26,528 nucleotides of DNA from a virus. Below are positions 10,597 to 19,476 of this stretch, one piece after another (position 1 is the stretch's first letter; each line of letters opens with the position of its first letter). The translations under genes and the position numbers were made by a program. Where the stretch lies: positions 1 through 26,528 of the IMG/VR virus record IMGVR_UViG_3300017781_000104, one strand, 5' to 3'. The notes under the pieces were generated by a model. That model ran no database searches, had not been told where the DNA came from, and saw only the letters and a list, made by a program, of their open reading frames with translations.

Positions 10597-11648
10597 TATT
10601 CGCTCTCCAATGTTGTGACTTTGGCTTCTAGTGTTTCAATTCTTTCATTCGCTTCTTGCAATGCTTTTAGCAATGGAGTGATTAATTTGCTGTAAGTTAT
10701 ACCAGCAAGTTCTTGACCATTATCAGTTTCATTATAAAAACATAGGTCTGCATTTACTTCCTCAACATCTTCGGCGATAAGACCATATTCCAGTTCTGGC
10801 GAGAGTTCTTCACCATTAATTTTTCTATTAAATGAAACAGGGTTTAGGTTATACAGCCAAGAAACATCAGACAAATCTTCGATATTGCCTTTAGTTGCTC
10901 TTGTTGATGTAGAGTACCCAAAGAAGCCACTGCTATCCATTTGTATGTCTCGAAGACTCGCACTAACTGCTGTTCCGTAAACGGCTGGAGCAATCATAAT
11001 GCCATCATTTCTTAATGTAACACCGCCAGAACCACCTGATGTTGTAGTCCCCACCAGCACATTGCCCGAATTGTCGATACGCATACGCTCTACGGAAACA
11101 CCAACACCAGCATCATATGATGCGTTCGTATAGAATGCATGGAGAGTTGCATTTTCTATGCCCCAACCGCCGCCTCCATAATACAGTATTCGTTGGCTAC
11201 CATTATCAAAGCCAGCTAAACCCACCCAAGAAGTGGCACGCTGTGATGAATCGCCTTTTTGTCTAAAAGACAAAACGCCGCCTTGATTTCCTGTACCGCT
11301 ATCACCACCAAGCTGGATACAATGACCATTTACGCCACCTGATGCCTTGCCCAAAATGGTCAATGTTCCATCACTGATTTCTGTTGTGCCAACCCCCACT
11401 TTGTTTTCAGAGGCATCAACAAACAGCGTATTGGTATCAACAGTCAGGTCGCCAGTGACAGTCAAGCTGTCAGCCTGTGGGCTTTCCAATGCAATAGTAC
11501 CAGCAGAGACATCTTTCATGTCTGCCATTAGCTCTCTGATAGCGTTGTTGATGCCACTAGGGGCGCACCCCTCTGCTATGTTTACAGATTGAATGTCTGT
11601 ATTATTTGCCGCAGTTGCGTCAAAATCTCTTACACTGTTTTTAGCCAT
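10596..11648 (-). CDS. Tail fibre with C-terminal S74 self-cleaving chaperone, 350 aa
   Basis: Recognises the host surface. The N-terminal 60 residues probably attach to the virion. The middle has beta-rich repeats with the familiar I-D-N-S-G-N-V-L-V-G-T-T (191-202) and V-D-A-S-E-N-K-V-G-V-G-T-T (77-89). Residues about 245-350 are an S74 chaperone domain: S248-T-R-A-T-K253, L-Y-N-L-N-P-V-S-F, Y-G-L-I-A-E-D-V-E-E-V, and a final coiled coil. The Ser and Lys five apart match the catalytic pair of endosialidase chaperones, so cleavage just before S248 is predicted after the trimer folds. The fibre is short and has no enzymatic domain visible. Confidence 0.85.
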   Translation of the reverse strand: MAKNSVRDFDATAANNTDIQSVNIAEGCAPSGINNAIRELMADMKDVSAGTIALESPQADSLTVTGDLTVDTNTLFVDASENKVGVGTTEISDGTLTILGKASGGVNGHCIQLGGDSGTGNQGGVLSFRQKGDSSQRATSWVGLAGFDNGSQRILYYGGGGWGIENATLHAFYTNASYDAGVGVSVERMRIDNSGNVLVGTTTSGGSGGVTLRNDGIMIAPAVYGTAVSASLRDIQMDSSGFFGYSTSTRATKGNIEDLSDVSWLYNLNPVSFNRKINGEELSPELEYGLIAEDVEEVNADLCFYNETDNGQELAGITYSKLITPLLKALQEANERIETLEAKVTTLESE

Positions 11649-11651
11649 TGT

Positions 11652-14351
11652 TTAGTCCTCTTCACCTTCTGAGCCGATAATATTGTTCAGAATATAAGTT
11701 TTAAGTGCCTCTCTATTACCAGAAACATCTTTCTTTAGCATTAATAATGCAAATTCTGGGTCTAACATAGACCTTGTTAATATTTCCCTTGAAACCTCAG
11801 ACACAGAATCAGGATTTACTAAATCAGAAAGCATTTTGGTTATAGTAAATATACCCCTACCCTTTGTAATCCCATAAACGGAGGCAAGCAAAATCCTGGC
11901 TCTCTCACCCAAACCTGAGCCTACTTCTGTTCTAAATTGTTGAGTTGCAACCCCAGCAGGTATGGAGTCTAGGTTTGCAAGAGTTTCCTTTACCAGACTT
12001 AAACGTGCAATCTCTTTAGGCGTATATAATTCAGATAAAGCTCTTTGTGTTTTTGAGTTATCCAAAACTTTTAAAATGCCAGACAAGGTAACATCACCAT
12101 CTGAAACTGGGCTTTTTGTCGTCCTTACAATAAAGTCAGAAACATTTGATTTTAAAGAGTCCATAAACTGAGGGTTGTCACCAAACCTTGTTTTGAGGTC
12201 TTTTATGTACGCTTCTGGAGAATCGGAGGCGAATATATTTCTAAAAACAACGTCAGGCTCTGCTTCGTTTGTGAAGAATCTAAATGCAGAATCTTGCAGG
12301 TCTTTATTTGACTGTTGTTGTGCTTTTTTAGCTGCACTTAACTCAGACGCAAAGCTATCGACTCTTTTTGCCTTCAACTCAAAGCTCTTTGCAATGTTTT
12401 TTACCTCAGAATCAATTTCTTGAAACTGAGCTAAGACGGGCTGGTAATCTCGATAAAACTTATTTGCAGTTTTTGGGACAACTTTACCAGACTTATCAAA
12501 GATGCCTTGAGACATCTGGGCTATCAAAAATCTTCTTACTGAATTTTCCGCTACGTCAAGGTTTTCTGAGTCATCAATAATTTTTCTTAACTGCTGAACG
12601 CCCTCAGTTGGCCCCATTAAAAACGAACGAGCCGTTTCTGTTGGGTAAAGTTTGCCCGAACGAGATTTTTCAGCAAACTTACCACCAAGAGATTGCTTAA
12701 ACTTAGGAACATACTCATTCTTGTAAAACTCATTAGCGCGAACAGCAGCATTCGCAGCATCCACACCAACCTCTCTAAAGTGAGTGTGTGGGGCAATAGC
12801 GTTTTCCGCACCTTTTGCAGATTTTTGAACACCAAAATCGCTTAAAAGCTCGGTGTACCTATCAATCCCATCTTTGATTTTGGATAGATTTTGAACTGCC
12901 TCAGTAGAGCCAGCATCAAAAGCTCTGGAGATGGCTGCATTTACATTTGAACGAAAATTCATCAAATCTCTGTAAGACTGAAAATTATTCTTTTTTAATT
13001 GCTCGTTTAGTGACAGGTCTATAGCGTCAAACACACCCTTGCCGTACTTTAAAGTCTCGTCAACCTCTGATTTTTTTAGTGTGCTTTCTGGAGTTCTAAT
13101 TTCTTTTGCAATAATACTTAATGGACGTAAATCCACAGATACAGCACCATCAGGGTCAATGGCTGCATACAGCCTATTAGCCTCGTCACGAAGCCTAATG
13201 TTCTCTTGGGTCAAAACGTCTGTAAGTTTTTTTGAGGCTTCTTCCTGCACATCTCTAGGGCTTGCAGAGGCAATAGAAGCTACCTCGCCTAGTAAGTCAT
13301 CTTCTGCCGTTGCTAGTGAAGTTTGAGCAATATTTATACGTTCAGATGCGCTTGAGGTGACATCATCAATAAATCTTCCAGCCTCAGACGTAACAACATA
13401 AGGGTCTTCAGAAACATTTTTAAAAGATTCAATTTCACGCGATAGAACCTTCATATTTTCCATTTTTCTATCAACTAGTTTTGGTGATTTACTTACCTTA
13501 TTTTGTATTGCAGATAGTCCTATGTCTTCTGCAAGCTCACCTGTTGTAGGCTGATAACCTTCTGGCCTAGTTGCTTTCACATTTTTTTCTATTGACTTTA
13601 TAGCTCCAGGCAAATCTATAGCCTCAGCTTGCATACGCCTCGCAGTTAAGGACTCAACATCTGTAGGAGCAGAGGCAACCCTTCTTATTGGAGAAGCGAT
13701 AACATCAACAGCAGCACCTACAGGTAATGCCTCAGCACCAACTTTAAGTCTTCTTTCTAATGCGGTATCTTCTGGTGTAATTTTGGTCGGCCCAAAACCT
13801 AAGAGACTACCTATAGTCTGAGCTTCTTCAGGGACAGTTGCTACAACATCACCAGCAGCAGCCCCTAACAACTGGCCTATGTAACCTGGGATTTTCCCTA
13901 TAGATTCAAAAGCTGCTTTACCAACCCTTGCGCCACCTATTGCTGGCGCACCATACTGAACAACAGTGCCGCCAATGTCAGTACCAGTTACTCCTCCAGT
14001 TACTTTGGGTATAAATCTTCTTATATCTTTAGCCAACTCTTCTTCACCTAAAATGTCAGCAGGAAATGACAAAAGACCTCTTGCCAAACCTGAAGCACCC
14101 TTAGCTAAAGAGCCATAGCCAAGCCTAGCTAAATAAGGAACAACAGGTACGTCAGGTAAAAAACCTTGTGCAGGACGAGCTGTTGGCAGCTCAAGCGTCC
14201 TTTGCTTAGGGCCAGCAACATCTTCAGTCGTTCGCCCTGTTGACCTGCCAAGCTGCTTCTCAATCTCACCCGCTAAAATGCGAGCAGCATTAGTGTCGCC
14301 AGCTTTGTCAGCGTTTATAAGGGCAGATTCTAATTCTTTAATTGTTGCCAT
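11652..14351 (-). CDS. Large internal virion / DNA-ejection protein candidate, 899 aa
   Basis: The largest protein in the window. The N-terminus (L-I-N-A-D-K-A-G-D-T-N-A-A-R-I-L-A) is a short helical motif seen at the start of many large podovirus virion proteins. Residues about 75-230 are Gly/Ala-rich with hydrophobic stretches (for example Q-L-L-G-A-A-A-G-D-V-V-A). The rest is mainly alpha-helical with long charged coiled coils. No lysozyme, transglycosylase or protease motif is visible. Size, composition and place between tail hub and fibre suggest a protein ejected with the DNA, in the manner of T7 gp16 or P22 gp16. The assignment is by analogy only. Confidence 0.6.
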   Translation of the reverse strand: MATIKELESALINADKAGDTNAARILAGEIEKQLGRSTGRTTEDVAGPKQRTLELPTARPAQGFLPDVPVVPYLARLGYGSLAKGASGLARGLLSFPADILGEEELAKDIRRFIPKVTGGVTGTDIGGTVVQYGAPAIGGARVGKAAFESIGKIPGYIGQLLGAAAGDVVATVPEEAQTIGSLLGFGPTKITPEDTALERRLKVGAEALPVGAAVDVIASPIRRVASAPTDVESLTARRMQAEAIDLPGAIKSIEKNVKATRPEGYQPTTGELAEDIGLSAIQNKVSKSPKLVDRKMENMKVLSREIESFKNVSEDPYVVTSEAGRFIDDVTSSASERINIAQTSLATAEDDLLGEVASIASASPRDVQEEASKKLTDVLTQENIRLRDEANRLYAAIDPDGAVSVDLRPLSIIAKEIRTPESTLKKSEVDETLKYGKGVFDAIDLSLNEQLKKNNFQSYRDLMNFRSNVNAAISRAFDAGSTEAVQNLSKIKDGIDRYTELLSDFGVQKSAKGAENAIAPHTHFREVGVDAANAAVRANEFYKNEYVPKFKQSLGGKFAEKSRSGKLYPTETARSFLMGPTEGVQQLRKIIDDSENLDVAENSVRRFLIAQMSQGIFDKSGKVVPKTANKFYRDYQPVLAQFQEIDSEVKNIAKSFELKAKRVDSFASELSAAKKAQQQSNKDLQDSAFRFFTNEAEPDVVFRNIFASDSPEAYIKDLKTRFGDNPQFMDSLKSNVSDFIVRTTKSPVSDGDVTLSGILKVLDNSKTQRALSELYTPKEIARLSLVKETLANLDSIPAGVATQQFRTEVGSGLGERARILLASVYGITKGRGIFTITKMLSDLVNPDSVSEVSREILTRSMLDPEFALLMLKKDVSGNREALKTYILNNIIGSEGEED

Positions 14352-15573
14352 TTGGCTGCCTACTATATCTATTGAAAGCCTCTTGACCCTCTGGGGTAAG
14401 TCCTGTGTCCACAGCAGTTGGCTGACGCTGGTAAATGTTTACTTTACTAGAGATTGGGATTGGATTTTTAAGAACATCACCATACCTGTTTATTTGTCTA
14501 TCCCTATAAAGATTAAACTCTTCAACAGTACCTTCTAAGTATGATTTAAGTTTTTCATACCTAGCCACTGGAGAACCTGAGCCGCCTATTATCTCTGAAA
14601 ATATTTTAACATCTCTGTCAGAAAGACCTCTACCCTCTTGACCCCTTCTGGCTGCCGCCAAATACGCCAAATCTAATATCCTTGACTTATTGACAGCAGA
14701 TTTGACTGAAAATTCTTCAAAAATATCGCTAAAGTGGCTTTCATTAAAACCAAAACGCTCGCCAGCTTCAGTGTAACTTTTTTCTGGGTCTATACCTAAA
14801 GCTCTAGCCGCCGCGCCAACATTTGCTTTGACATTTGCTATGCTACCCAATAACTCACCTACTTTAGTAGTTGCATCAGGTTCAGTATCCAAAGTTTCTA
14901 AAAGTTCGTTACCAGCCATCACTAAATTTTCCGTTGCTGCCAACTTAGTTTGATATTCTGTATTTATGTCTTGAACACCACTTTCTTTCAGCCCCAGCAA
15001 AGTTCCATAATCAATACCACCCGCAAGCCCACTACCTTTTTGGTCTAAAAATAAACTTGGGTCTTCAAAGGCCTTATTGTATTCTTCCGAGCCAACCCTA
15101 ACTTGGCCCACAACTCTGCCAGATGATTTTTCTACAACATTTGCTAAATCTGTTTCAGGTTTAAGTGCTTCTTGTATCTTTGCTCCTGTCAAAAGATTGG
15201 TTAGCAAATCTGTTTGTTTTTGCCTTTCAGCCTCTCTACCAGCTTGCAAACCACGCATTATCTTAGTTCCAAAACCAACAGGCGTTCTTGTTGGGCCGCC
15301 CAATAAAGAGCCAGCCAACCCAAGAGCCATCTCCTCGGACAAGCCGCCCAACCCACTTTGAATAGTTCCAAGCAAACCCCTAGAGCCAACAGCAGGAGCT
15401 TGAGAAATGCCAGCACCTGTTGGCAACATACGGCTTATTCCAGACTGAGAATCAAGAATACCAGCAGAGGAAGGTATGTTTCCAAGTGTTATAGGCTCTA
15501 CAGAACCCAACAAACTACTACTCATGGGGCTTTGCCTAGTTCCCGATATAATGTCTAAAATACCAACCATCAT
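14338..15573 (-). CDS. Putative virion protein, 411 aa
   Basis: No family is recognised. The ATG at 15573 is chosen; a TTG lies directly before it, and AAGAGG precedes both. The N-terminal 110 residues are Gly/Ser/Leu-rich and flexible, the middle is helical with acidic patches, and the last third is charged (K-S-R-I-L-D-L-A-Y-L-A-A-A-R-R-G). Its last 14 bases overlap the start of the 899-aa gene, and the two are probably made in fixed ratio. Context suggests another internal or ejected protein. Confidence 0.6.
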   Translation of the reverse strand: MMVGILDIISGTRQSPMSSSLLGSVEPITLGNIPSSAGILDSQSGISRMLPTGAGISQAPAVGSRGLLGTIQSGLGGLSEEMALGLAGSLLGGPTRTPVGFGTKIMRGLQAGREAERQKQTDLLTNLLTGAKIQEALKPETDLANVVEKSSGRVVGQVRVGSEEYNKAFEDPSLFLDQKGSGLAGGIDYGTLLGLKESGVQDINTEYQTKLAATENLVMAGNELLETLDTEPDATTKVGELLGSIANVKANVGAAARALGIDPEKSYTEAGERFGFNESHFSDIFEEFSVKSAVNKSRILDLAYLAAARRGQEGRGLSDRDVKIFSEIIGGSGSPVARYEKLKSYLEGTVEEFNLYRDRQINRYGDVLKNPIPISSKVNIYQRQPTAVDTGLTPEGQEAFNRYSRQPNGNN

Positions 15574-15582
15574 CAACCTCTT

Positions 15583-16380
15583 TTATAAAAGACCAAGCAA
15601 TGCGCCGCCAGCCGCTCCCAGCAATGGGTTTGCCTTGTAAATTTGACTACCCAAGAACGCACCACCCAACAGCTTTTCACCTGTAGTATCATCAAAGTAT
15701 GGCTGCACTGAAGATGATGTTCCACCCATTGGGAAACCAGAGACAGCCGCCTGATACTGACCAAGGGCTTGCATGGGTGCTTGTTGCTCAAACTGGAATC
15801 TAGCAATGTCACTAGCAAGCTGTTGCTGTGCAAGTTGTTCTCTTGCACCACCGACAGCACCTAACTGACCAATGTCATAATAAGCAGCCTGTTGTAGTTG
15901 TGGGGCAAAGCCTAAGACCTGTTGTTGTCTAGCACGTTCAGCACCATAGTCACGGAACGCAATGTCAGCCGCAACATCACCCATAGCACGAGAAGCAACA
16001 TCAGCAGCCAAACCAGAGCCAAGTCTACCTCTCTGTGCTGCCATAGTTGTTGCTCTTGCTTGCACAGGGTCTATAGCTCTGTTAATAGCCTCGCTCAATC
16101 CAGGAGTGCCACCAAGAAATGTACCACTCAATACGTCCGTTGCATATTGCTGGGCAGCCGTTCCAACGGGAGTGCCAGCTAGAGCCTGTTGCTCTCTCAT
16201 ACGCAACGCTTGTTCTGTTTGCGGTGCAAAGCCAACAACTGTTTCACCAGGATAATACTGATATGGGCCTTGCTGATATTGACGCAAAGCCTCGCTCATA
16301 CCATATTGCAAGAATGGTTCTGCAAATGGTGCGGGGGCTGTGCGTGTAATTGTTTCGCTTACACCTGCTGGTTCTGCCAT
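15583..16380 (-). CDS. Putative virion protein, Ala/Gln-rich, 265 aa
   Basis: No family is firmly recognised. Rich in Ala, Gln and Gly, with helical blocks such as A-A-Q-R-G-R-L-G-S-G-L-A-A-D-V-A and runs of Gln (R-A-R-Q-Q-Q). The C-terminus is hydrophobic and Gly-rich (L-L-G-A-A-G-G-A-L-L-G-L-L) and could insert in a membrane. This composition and position before two larger virion proteins recall T7 gp14 or P22 gp7, the smallest members of ejection sets, but this is an analogy. GAGGA nine bases before the ATG is a good ribosome-binding site, and a possible promoter lies upstream. Confidence 0.6.
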   Translation of the reverse strand: MAEPAGVSETITRTAPAPFAEPFLQYGMSEALRQYQQGPYQYYPGETVVGFAPQTEQALRMREQQALAGTPVGTAAQQYATDVLSGTFLGGTPGLSEAINRAIDPVQARATTMAAQRGRLGSGLAADVASRAMGDVAADIAFRDYGAERARQQQVLGFAPQLQQAAYYDIGQLGAVGGAREQLAQQQLASDIARFQFEQQAPMQALGQYQAAVSGFPMGGTSSSVQPYFDDTTGEKLLGGAFLGSQIYKANPLLGAAGGALLGLL

Positions 16381-16403
16381 AATCTTATCCTCAAGTTTTC
16401 CCT

Positions 16404-16432
16404 ATAATACACAATAAAAAAATATAAATAAA
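16404..16432 (-). promoter_or_regulatory. Possible internal late promoter
   Basis: On the minus strand TTTATT (16432-16427) and TATTAT (16409-16404) are spaced by 17 bases in the only clear A/T-rich gap of the late region (16381-16435). The -10 box matches five of six bases, the -35 box only three. The gap includes a run of seven T on the minus strand. Low confidence. Confidence 0.2.
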
Positions 16433-16435
16433 CCA

Positions 16436-16741
16436 CTAGCCTATAACTACATAGCCAACAACTAAATCGTGACCATGATTTTGATGACCTGCAACAAAAC
16501 TACCATTTGCACGACTTGATACGAATGGATGTATATGTGAAATATCATTACCTAAACCCGTAAAAAGTATAATGCTATTTGCACCGACACGTTTGTCTGT
16601 AACATTGGTGGTAGTTGTACTAGCTGAAGCTGTAAAACTACCCGTGCTGTTTAACTTGCCTTCAACACAGTTATTTACCACCTCTGATATTTCACGAGGA
16701 GAGCCGCCTTGATATGGTAGCTTTCTATACTGATTGCTCAT
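16436..16741 (-). CDS. Conserved phage structural protein, 101 aa
   Basis: The pattern T-G-S-F-T-A-S-A-S-T-T-T-T-N-V-T-D followed by R-V-G-A-N-S-I-I-L-F and a closing beta-rich segment ending Y-V-V-I-G is one I recall from many phage tail regions as a small beta-sandwich-like protein of unknown role. It probably decorates or extends the tail or fibre attachment. Four bases overlap the stop of the tail-hub gene. It is followed by the only sizeable non-coding gap of the late operon. Confidence 0.65.
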   Translation of the reverse strand: MSNQYRKLPYQGGSPREISEVVNNCVEGKLNSTGSFTASASTTTTNVTDKRVGANSIILFTGLGNDISHIHPFVSSRANGSFVAGHQNHGHDLVVGYVVIG

Positions 16742-18210
16742 CTGCGCCCCAATGGTGTAGCGTCAACATCTATACCCTGCGCCCTACTCCAATCACCAGA
16801 AAGGTTTACTCTAACCTTATGATACCGACCATTAGAACGAACAGGTATAAAGTTATCAGCATTTAAACTAGAGCTAGAGCCAAATGATGATGAATCTACC
16901 TGCCGAGTGCGCGAAGCAATCTGAGCCGTAACTGTTCCAGTCGAGTCAGAGCCAGTTGTAACGTAGGGGATAATATTTCGTACAAGGCTAACACTGCCCT
17001 TCTTAACTTCAAACTCGCCCGTTTCAATAATCGCCGCAAGCGTGTCGCCTGTGAATGTCTGGATTTTTTTATCTTTCGCGGCTGCAAAAATAAACTGACC
17101 CCCAATAAAACTAGGGCTATCAAGTGAAGCAGGTAAAGCATCCAAAGAACTGTTAATATTATCAAGTCCTTCAAGAGTATAAGTAGCAGAGTAAAGAGGC
17201 GATAAAGCCGTAACATTGGCTTCTGCCGTAGACCATCTATCCAAGACATAATTATAGATAATGAGTTTGTCTGCACTTCCGTCAGAAGAGTTTGTGCTTG
17301 GATAAGACCAGATAATAATTTGGTTTTTAGGGTCTGCACTTGCAGAAACATTTTGAGGATACGCTGAATTAAAGTCATTATAAAAAAACCTATCTACTTT
17401 CTCTGCCCCGATACCTTTTGATGTTTGACCATTAAACATATAAAAACCATCGTCAGAAAGGTAAAATACAAAGTGACCAACATTTGCCACTGAACCTGGA
17501 ACTTTACACCCTCTTCTTGTTTCAACATTATCAAACTGAAAGACTAATGGTGAGCCTATATAAGAAGCACGAACAATTCCCTTTTCCATAAGTATAGTCG
17601 CATACTCACCGCCAACAAGACCTGTTATAGAACCCATGTCCATAATGTCTTGAAAATCAGCTTGTGTTGTAGCACTTACCGCCCAGCTTGTTGCATCACC
17701 AATACCAGACCATCTTGCCCTATATGGCTTTACACCATCAGATGAATCGCTTGTAAAGGCGGTCATAACAAAGTCACGCACAACAGCTATATATTTAGCC
17801 TTTGGTGCATCAGCACTTAAATCAGAAAACAAGCCAGCAGCAGAAGCAGTAATCTTTTGTATTGGGTCAGTAAAGTTAGTAGCAACAACAGTTTCACCAA
17901 ACTGCACAAAATTTGTTACGTCTGTTGAGGCTGTAGTGTAATTACCAGACTTACTTACATTTGTGAGTGCCTTAGTTGACGGAACATATTTATATAGTTT
18001 TGCTCTGTCTGCAACGTATATTGTGTCTGTTCCATCATCATTAGATGCAGCAAACATACCAACAATATCACCATCAGCAGCATCACTAATTGATGCCAAA
18101 TCATTAAACGGAGAGTAACCATCTAAAGATGGGATGACGTTATTTGCAGAAGTAACACCAGAATTATTAAAATCTGATTGGTCAGGTAAAAACTCGCCAA
18201 ATCTAATCAT
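16738..18210 (-). CDS. Tail hub / packaged-DNA stabilisation protein, P22 gp10-like, 490 aa
   Basis: In P22, gp10 closes the portal after packaging and joins it to the needle and tailspikes. Supporting features: the start F-G-E-F-L-P-D-Q-S-D-F-N-N, the central W-S-G-I-G-D-A-T-S-W, the stretch G-G-E-Y-A-T-I-L-M-E-K-G-I, and F-Y-L-S-D-D-G-F-Y-M-F-N-G-Q followed by V-D-R-F-F-Y-N-D. These belong to the beta-propeller-like hub seen in many podoviruses. The length is close to P22 gp10 (about 470). It follows the adaptor genes in the order expected for a short-tailed phage. Confidence 0.7.
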   Translation of the reverse strand: MIRFGEFLPDQSDFNNSGVTSANNVIPSLDGYSPFNDLASISDAADGDIVGMFAASNDDGTDTIYVADRAKLYKYVPSTKALTNVSKSGNYTTASTDVTNFVQFGETVVATNFTDPIQKITASAAGLFSDLSADAPKAKYIAVVRDFVMTAFTSDSSDGVKPYRARWSGIGDATSWAVSATTQADFQDIMDMGSITGLVGGEYATILMEKGIVRASYIGSPLVFQFDNVETRRGCKVPGSVANVGHFVFYLSDDGFYMFNGQTSKGIGAEKVDRFFYNDFNSAYPQNVSASADPKNQIIIWSYPSTNSSDGSADKLIIYNYVLDRWSTAEANVTALSPLYSATYTLEGLDNINSSLDALPASLDSPSFIGGQFIFAAAKDKKIQTFTGDTLAAIIETGEFEVKKGSVSLVRNIIPYVTTGSDSTGTVTAQIASRTRQVDSSSFGSSSSLNADNFIPVRSNGRYHKVRVNLSGDWSRAQGIDVDATPLGRR

Positions 18211-19085
18211 TGTCTATACCAAACCTCACTACCTTGACTTACATTTGTCCAAACTTCTGAGCCAGCAGCTACCTCACTCCATGCCTCACTGCCCTCAGAT
18301 ACAACACTCCACACCTCTCCATCTTCAGTTGTTTCAGTCCACGTTTCTGTTCCTTCAGTAACAATAGACCAAAGCTCCCCAAGTATTTCACCTGTCAGTG
18401 TACTTGTTATAACACAACTAACTGAACCAGCACCACTAGCTGTAAACTGCATAACACCATCAGCAGTCACAGCCATACTTACAGAGCCATCTGCAATAAG
18501 TATTGTGTTCACATCAGATGTAGCACTTACAGAAACATCAACGCTACTGCTTGCAATAGAAACTTTAATAGCACTGCTGGACTCAGTAATTGCAACATTC
18601 ACCGAAGCGTCCATAGCCACAATAAACTGAGCTATGGCAGCAACACTAGCTGCGCCAGTTACAGACGCATCAACAGACTGTATTCGTATGCCTTCAGCCG
18701 TAACTGTAAATGCAGCCGCTACAGCACTCGCAACCTGTTTAACAATTTCTGCATCAACAGACTCATTAATTGCTATGTCAACAGAAGATGCTGCATCCTT
18801 TACAATTTCTGCGTCACCAACAACCGCAACGCTAGTGTCAACTGCACCACTAACCTGACGCACGGGGATAGCAACACCTGCAACTGTAATCGTTGTTGCA
18901 GAAGCACCATCAAAAACAAATGTAACTTGATTTTCAGATGTAGTTGATACTGAAGCTGACACAGAAGATGCAGCCTCAAAAAGATTGAGATTATCTAAAT
19001 CTTCTAGAGAACCAAAACCATCAAGGGCATCTATAGTACCCCAGTTGTCTAGCTGCTCCAGTGTTGGGCCGAGTATCTCAGCCAT
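18207..19085 (-). CDS. Repeat-built virion protein with three repeat arrays, 292 aa
   Basis: No family is recognised. Three consecutive repeat arrays are visible. Residues 9-35: three nine-residue units of the form L-E-x-L-D-N-W-G-T. Residues about 41-236: 20-residue units, with the pair Ser/Ala-Val at exactly 81, 101, 121, 141, 161, 181, 201 and 221, also at 41. Residues 237-292: ten-residue units E-x-W-S/T-x-V-x-x-G-S with Trp at exactly 239, 249, 259, 269, 279 and 289. Such strict periods suggest a beta-solenoid or stacked beta-ribbon followed by a Trp-studded ribbon, as in tail appendages. The gene overlaps the tail-hub gene by four bases and lies next to a small tail protein. Confidence 0.7.
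   Translation of the reverse strand: MAEILGPTLEQLDNWGTIDALDGFGSLEDLDNLNLFEAASSVSASVSTTSENQVTFVFDGASATTITVAGVAIPVRQVSGAVDTSVAVVGDAEIVKDAASSVDIAINESVDAEIVKQVASAVAAAFTVTAEGIRIQSVDASVTGAASVAAIAQFIVAMDASVNVAITESSSAIKVSIASSSVDVSVSATSDVNTILIADGSVSMAVTADGVMQFTASGAGSVSCVITSTLTGEILGELWSIVTEGTETWTETTEDGEVWSVVSEGSEAWSEVAAGSEVWTNVSQGSEVWYRQ
18210..18377 (-). repeat. Ten-residue (30-base) Trp repeats
   Basis: Encodes five full units and one partial unit of ten residues, each E-x-W at the start. The DNA copies have diverged, so only the protein-level pattern is strict. Confidence 0.85.
18378..18845 (-). repeat. Twenty-residue (60-base) Ser-Val repeats
   Basis: Encodes eight units of about 20 residues with a fixed Ser/Ala-Val pair and a downstream hydrophobic strand ending in Ala or Met. 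An earlier, weaker unit starts near 18965. Confidence 0.8.
18981..19061 (-). repeat. Nine-residue (27-base) Leu-Asp repeats
   Basis: Encodes three nine-residue units beginning L-E-Q-L-D-N-W, I-D-A-L-D-G-F and L-E-D-L-D-N-L, near the N-terminus of the 292-aa protein. Confidence 0.7.
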
Positions 19086-19089
19086 TGGA

Positions 19090-19476
19090 CTAAGCCGCAG
19101 TTACGTCTAGGTCGCCAGCAGCAATCCGTAGAATGTCGCCTGTAGCAATCGTCTTACTTGATGAAAAAGCACCATGTATCAAAAGATTGCCAGAAGTAGA
19201 GGCATCAAAGATTCCAAAATGGCTTACTGCACCCCAGCTACCAGTAGCAGCAGGAAACTCAATAGCAGAAGTGTTGTCGGTTGTTCCACCAGAGGCAGCG
19301 TCAAAAGCCGCAGACTTTCTCGTATAACCACTTCCAGATAACTCAGTACCACTATTATCATCACCAAAAGAACCAGTAGAAAGACCAATGTAAACAGTAG
19401 ATGGTGCAGAATATGCACCTGTGCCTAGTATGTGGTCAAGGATTTCGTTTTCGAGATAATCACTCATTGCGCTCAT
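19090..19476 (-). CDS. Conserved phage tail/fibre-region protein, 128 aa
   Basis: Starts S-D-Y-L-E-N-E-I-L-D-H-I-L-G, then T-V-Y-I-G-L-S-T, G-Y-T-R-K-S-A-A-F, I-E-F-P-A-A-T-G-S-W-G and H-F-G-I-F-D-A. From memory this is a widespread small beta-rich protein found beside adaptor and tail genes of many siphoviruses and podoviruses. The exact role is unknown; it is probably a structural or decoration protein. It overlaps the adaptor gene by four bases (ATGA). Confidence 0.7.
   Translation of the reverse strand: MSAMSDYLENEILDHILGTGAYSAPSTVYIGLSTGSFGDDNSGTELSGSGYTRKSAAFDAASGGTTDNTSAIEFPAATGSWGAVSHFGIFDASTSGNLLIHGAFSSSKTIATGDILRIAAGDLDVTAA

Noticed and set aside
15922-16407. Overlapping plus-strand frames opposite the 265-aa virion gene
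   Set aside because: Several frames open at once reflect the Ala/Gln-rich codons of the minus-strand gene. None has a start signal.
16896-17378. Alternative minus-strand frame of 160 codons inside the tail-hub gene
   Set aside because: Leu/Arg-rich product without motifs, and the hub frame is conserved-looking throughout the same stretch.
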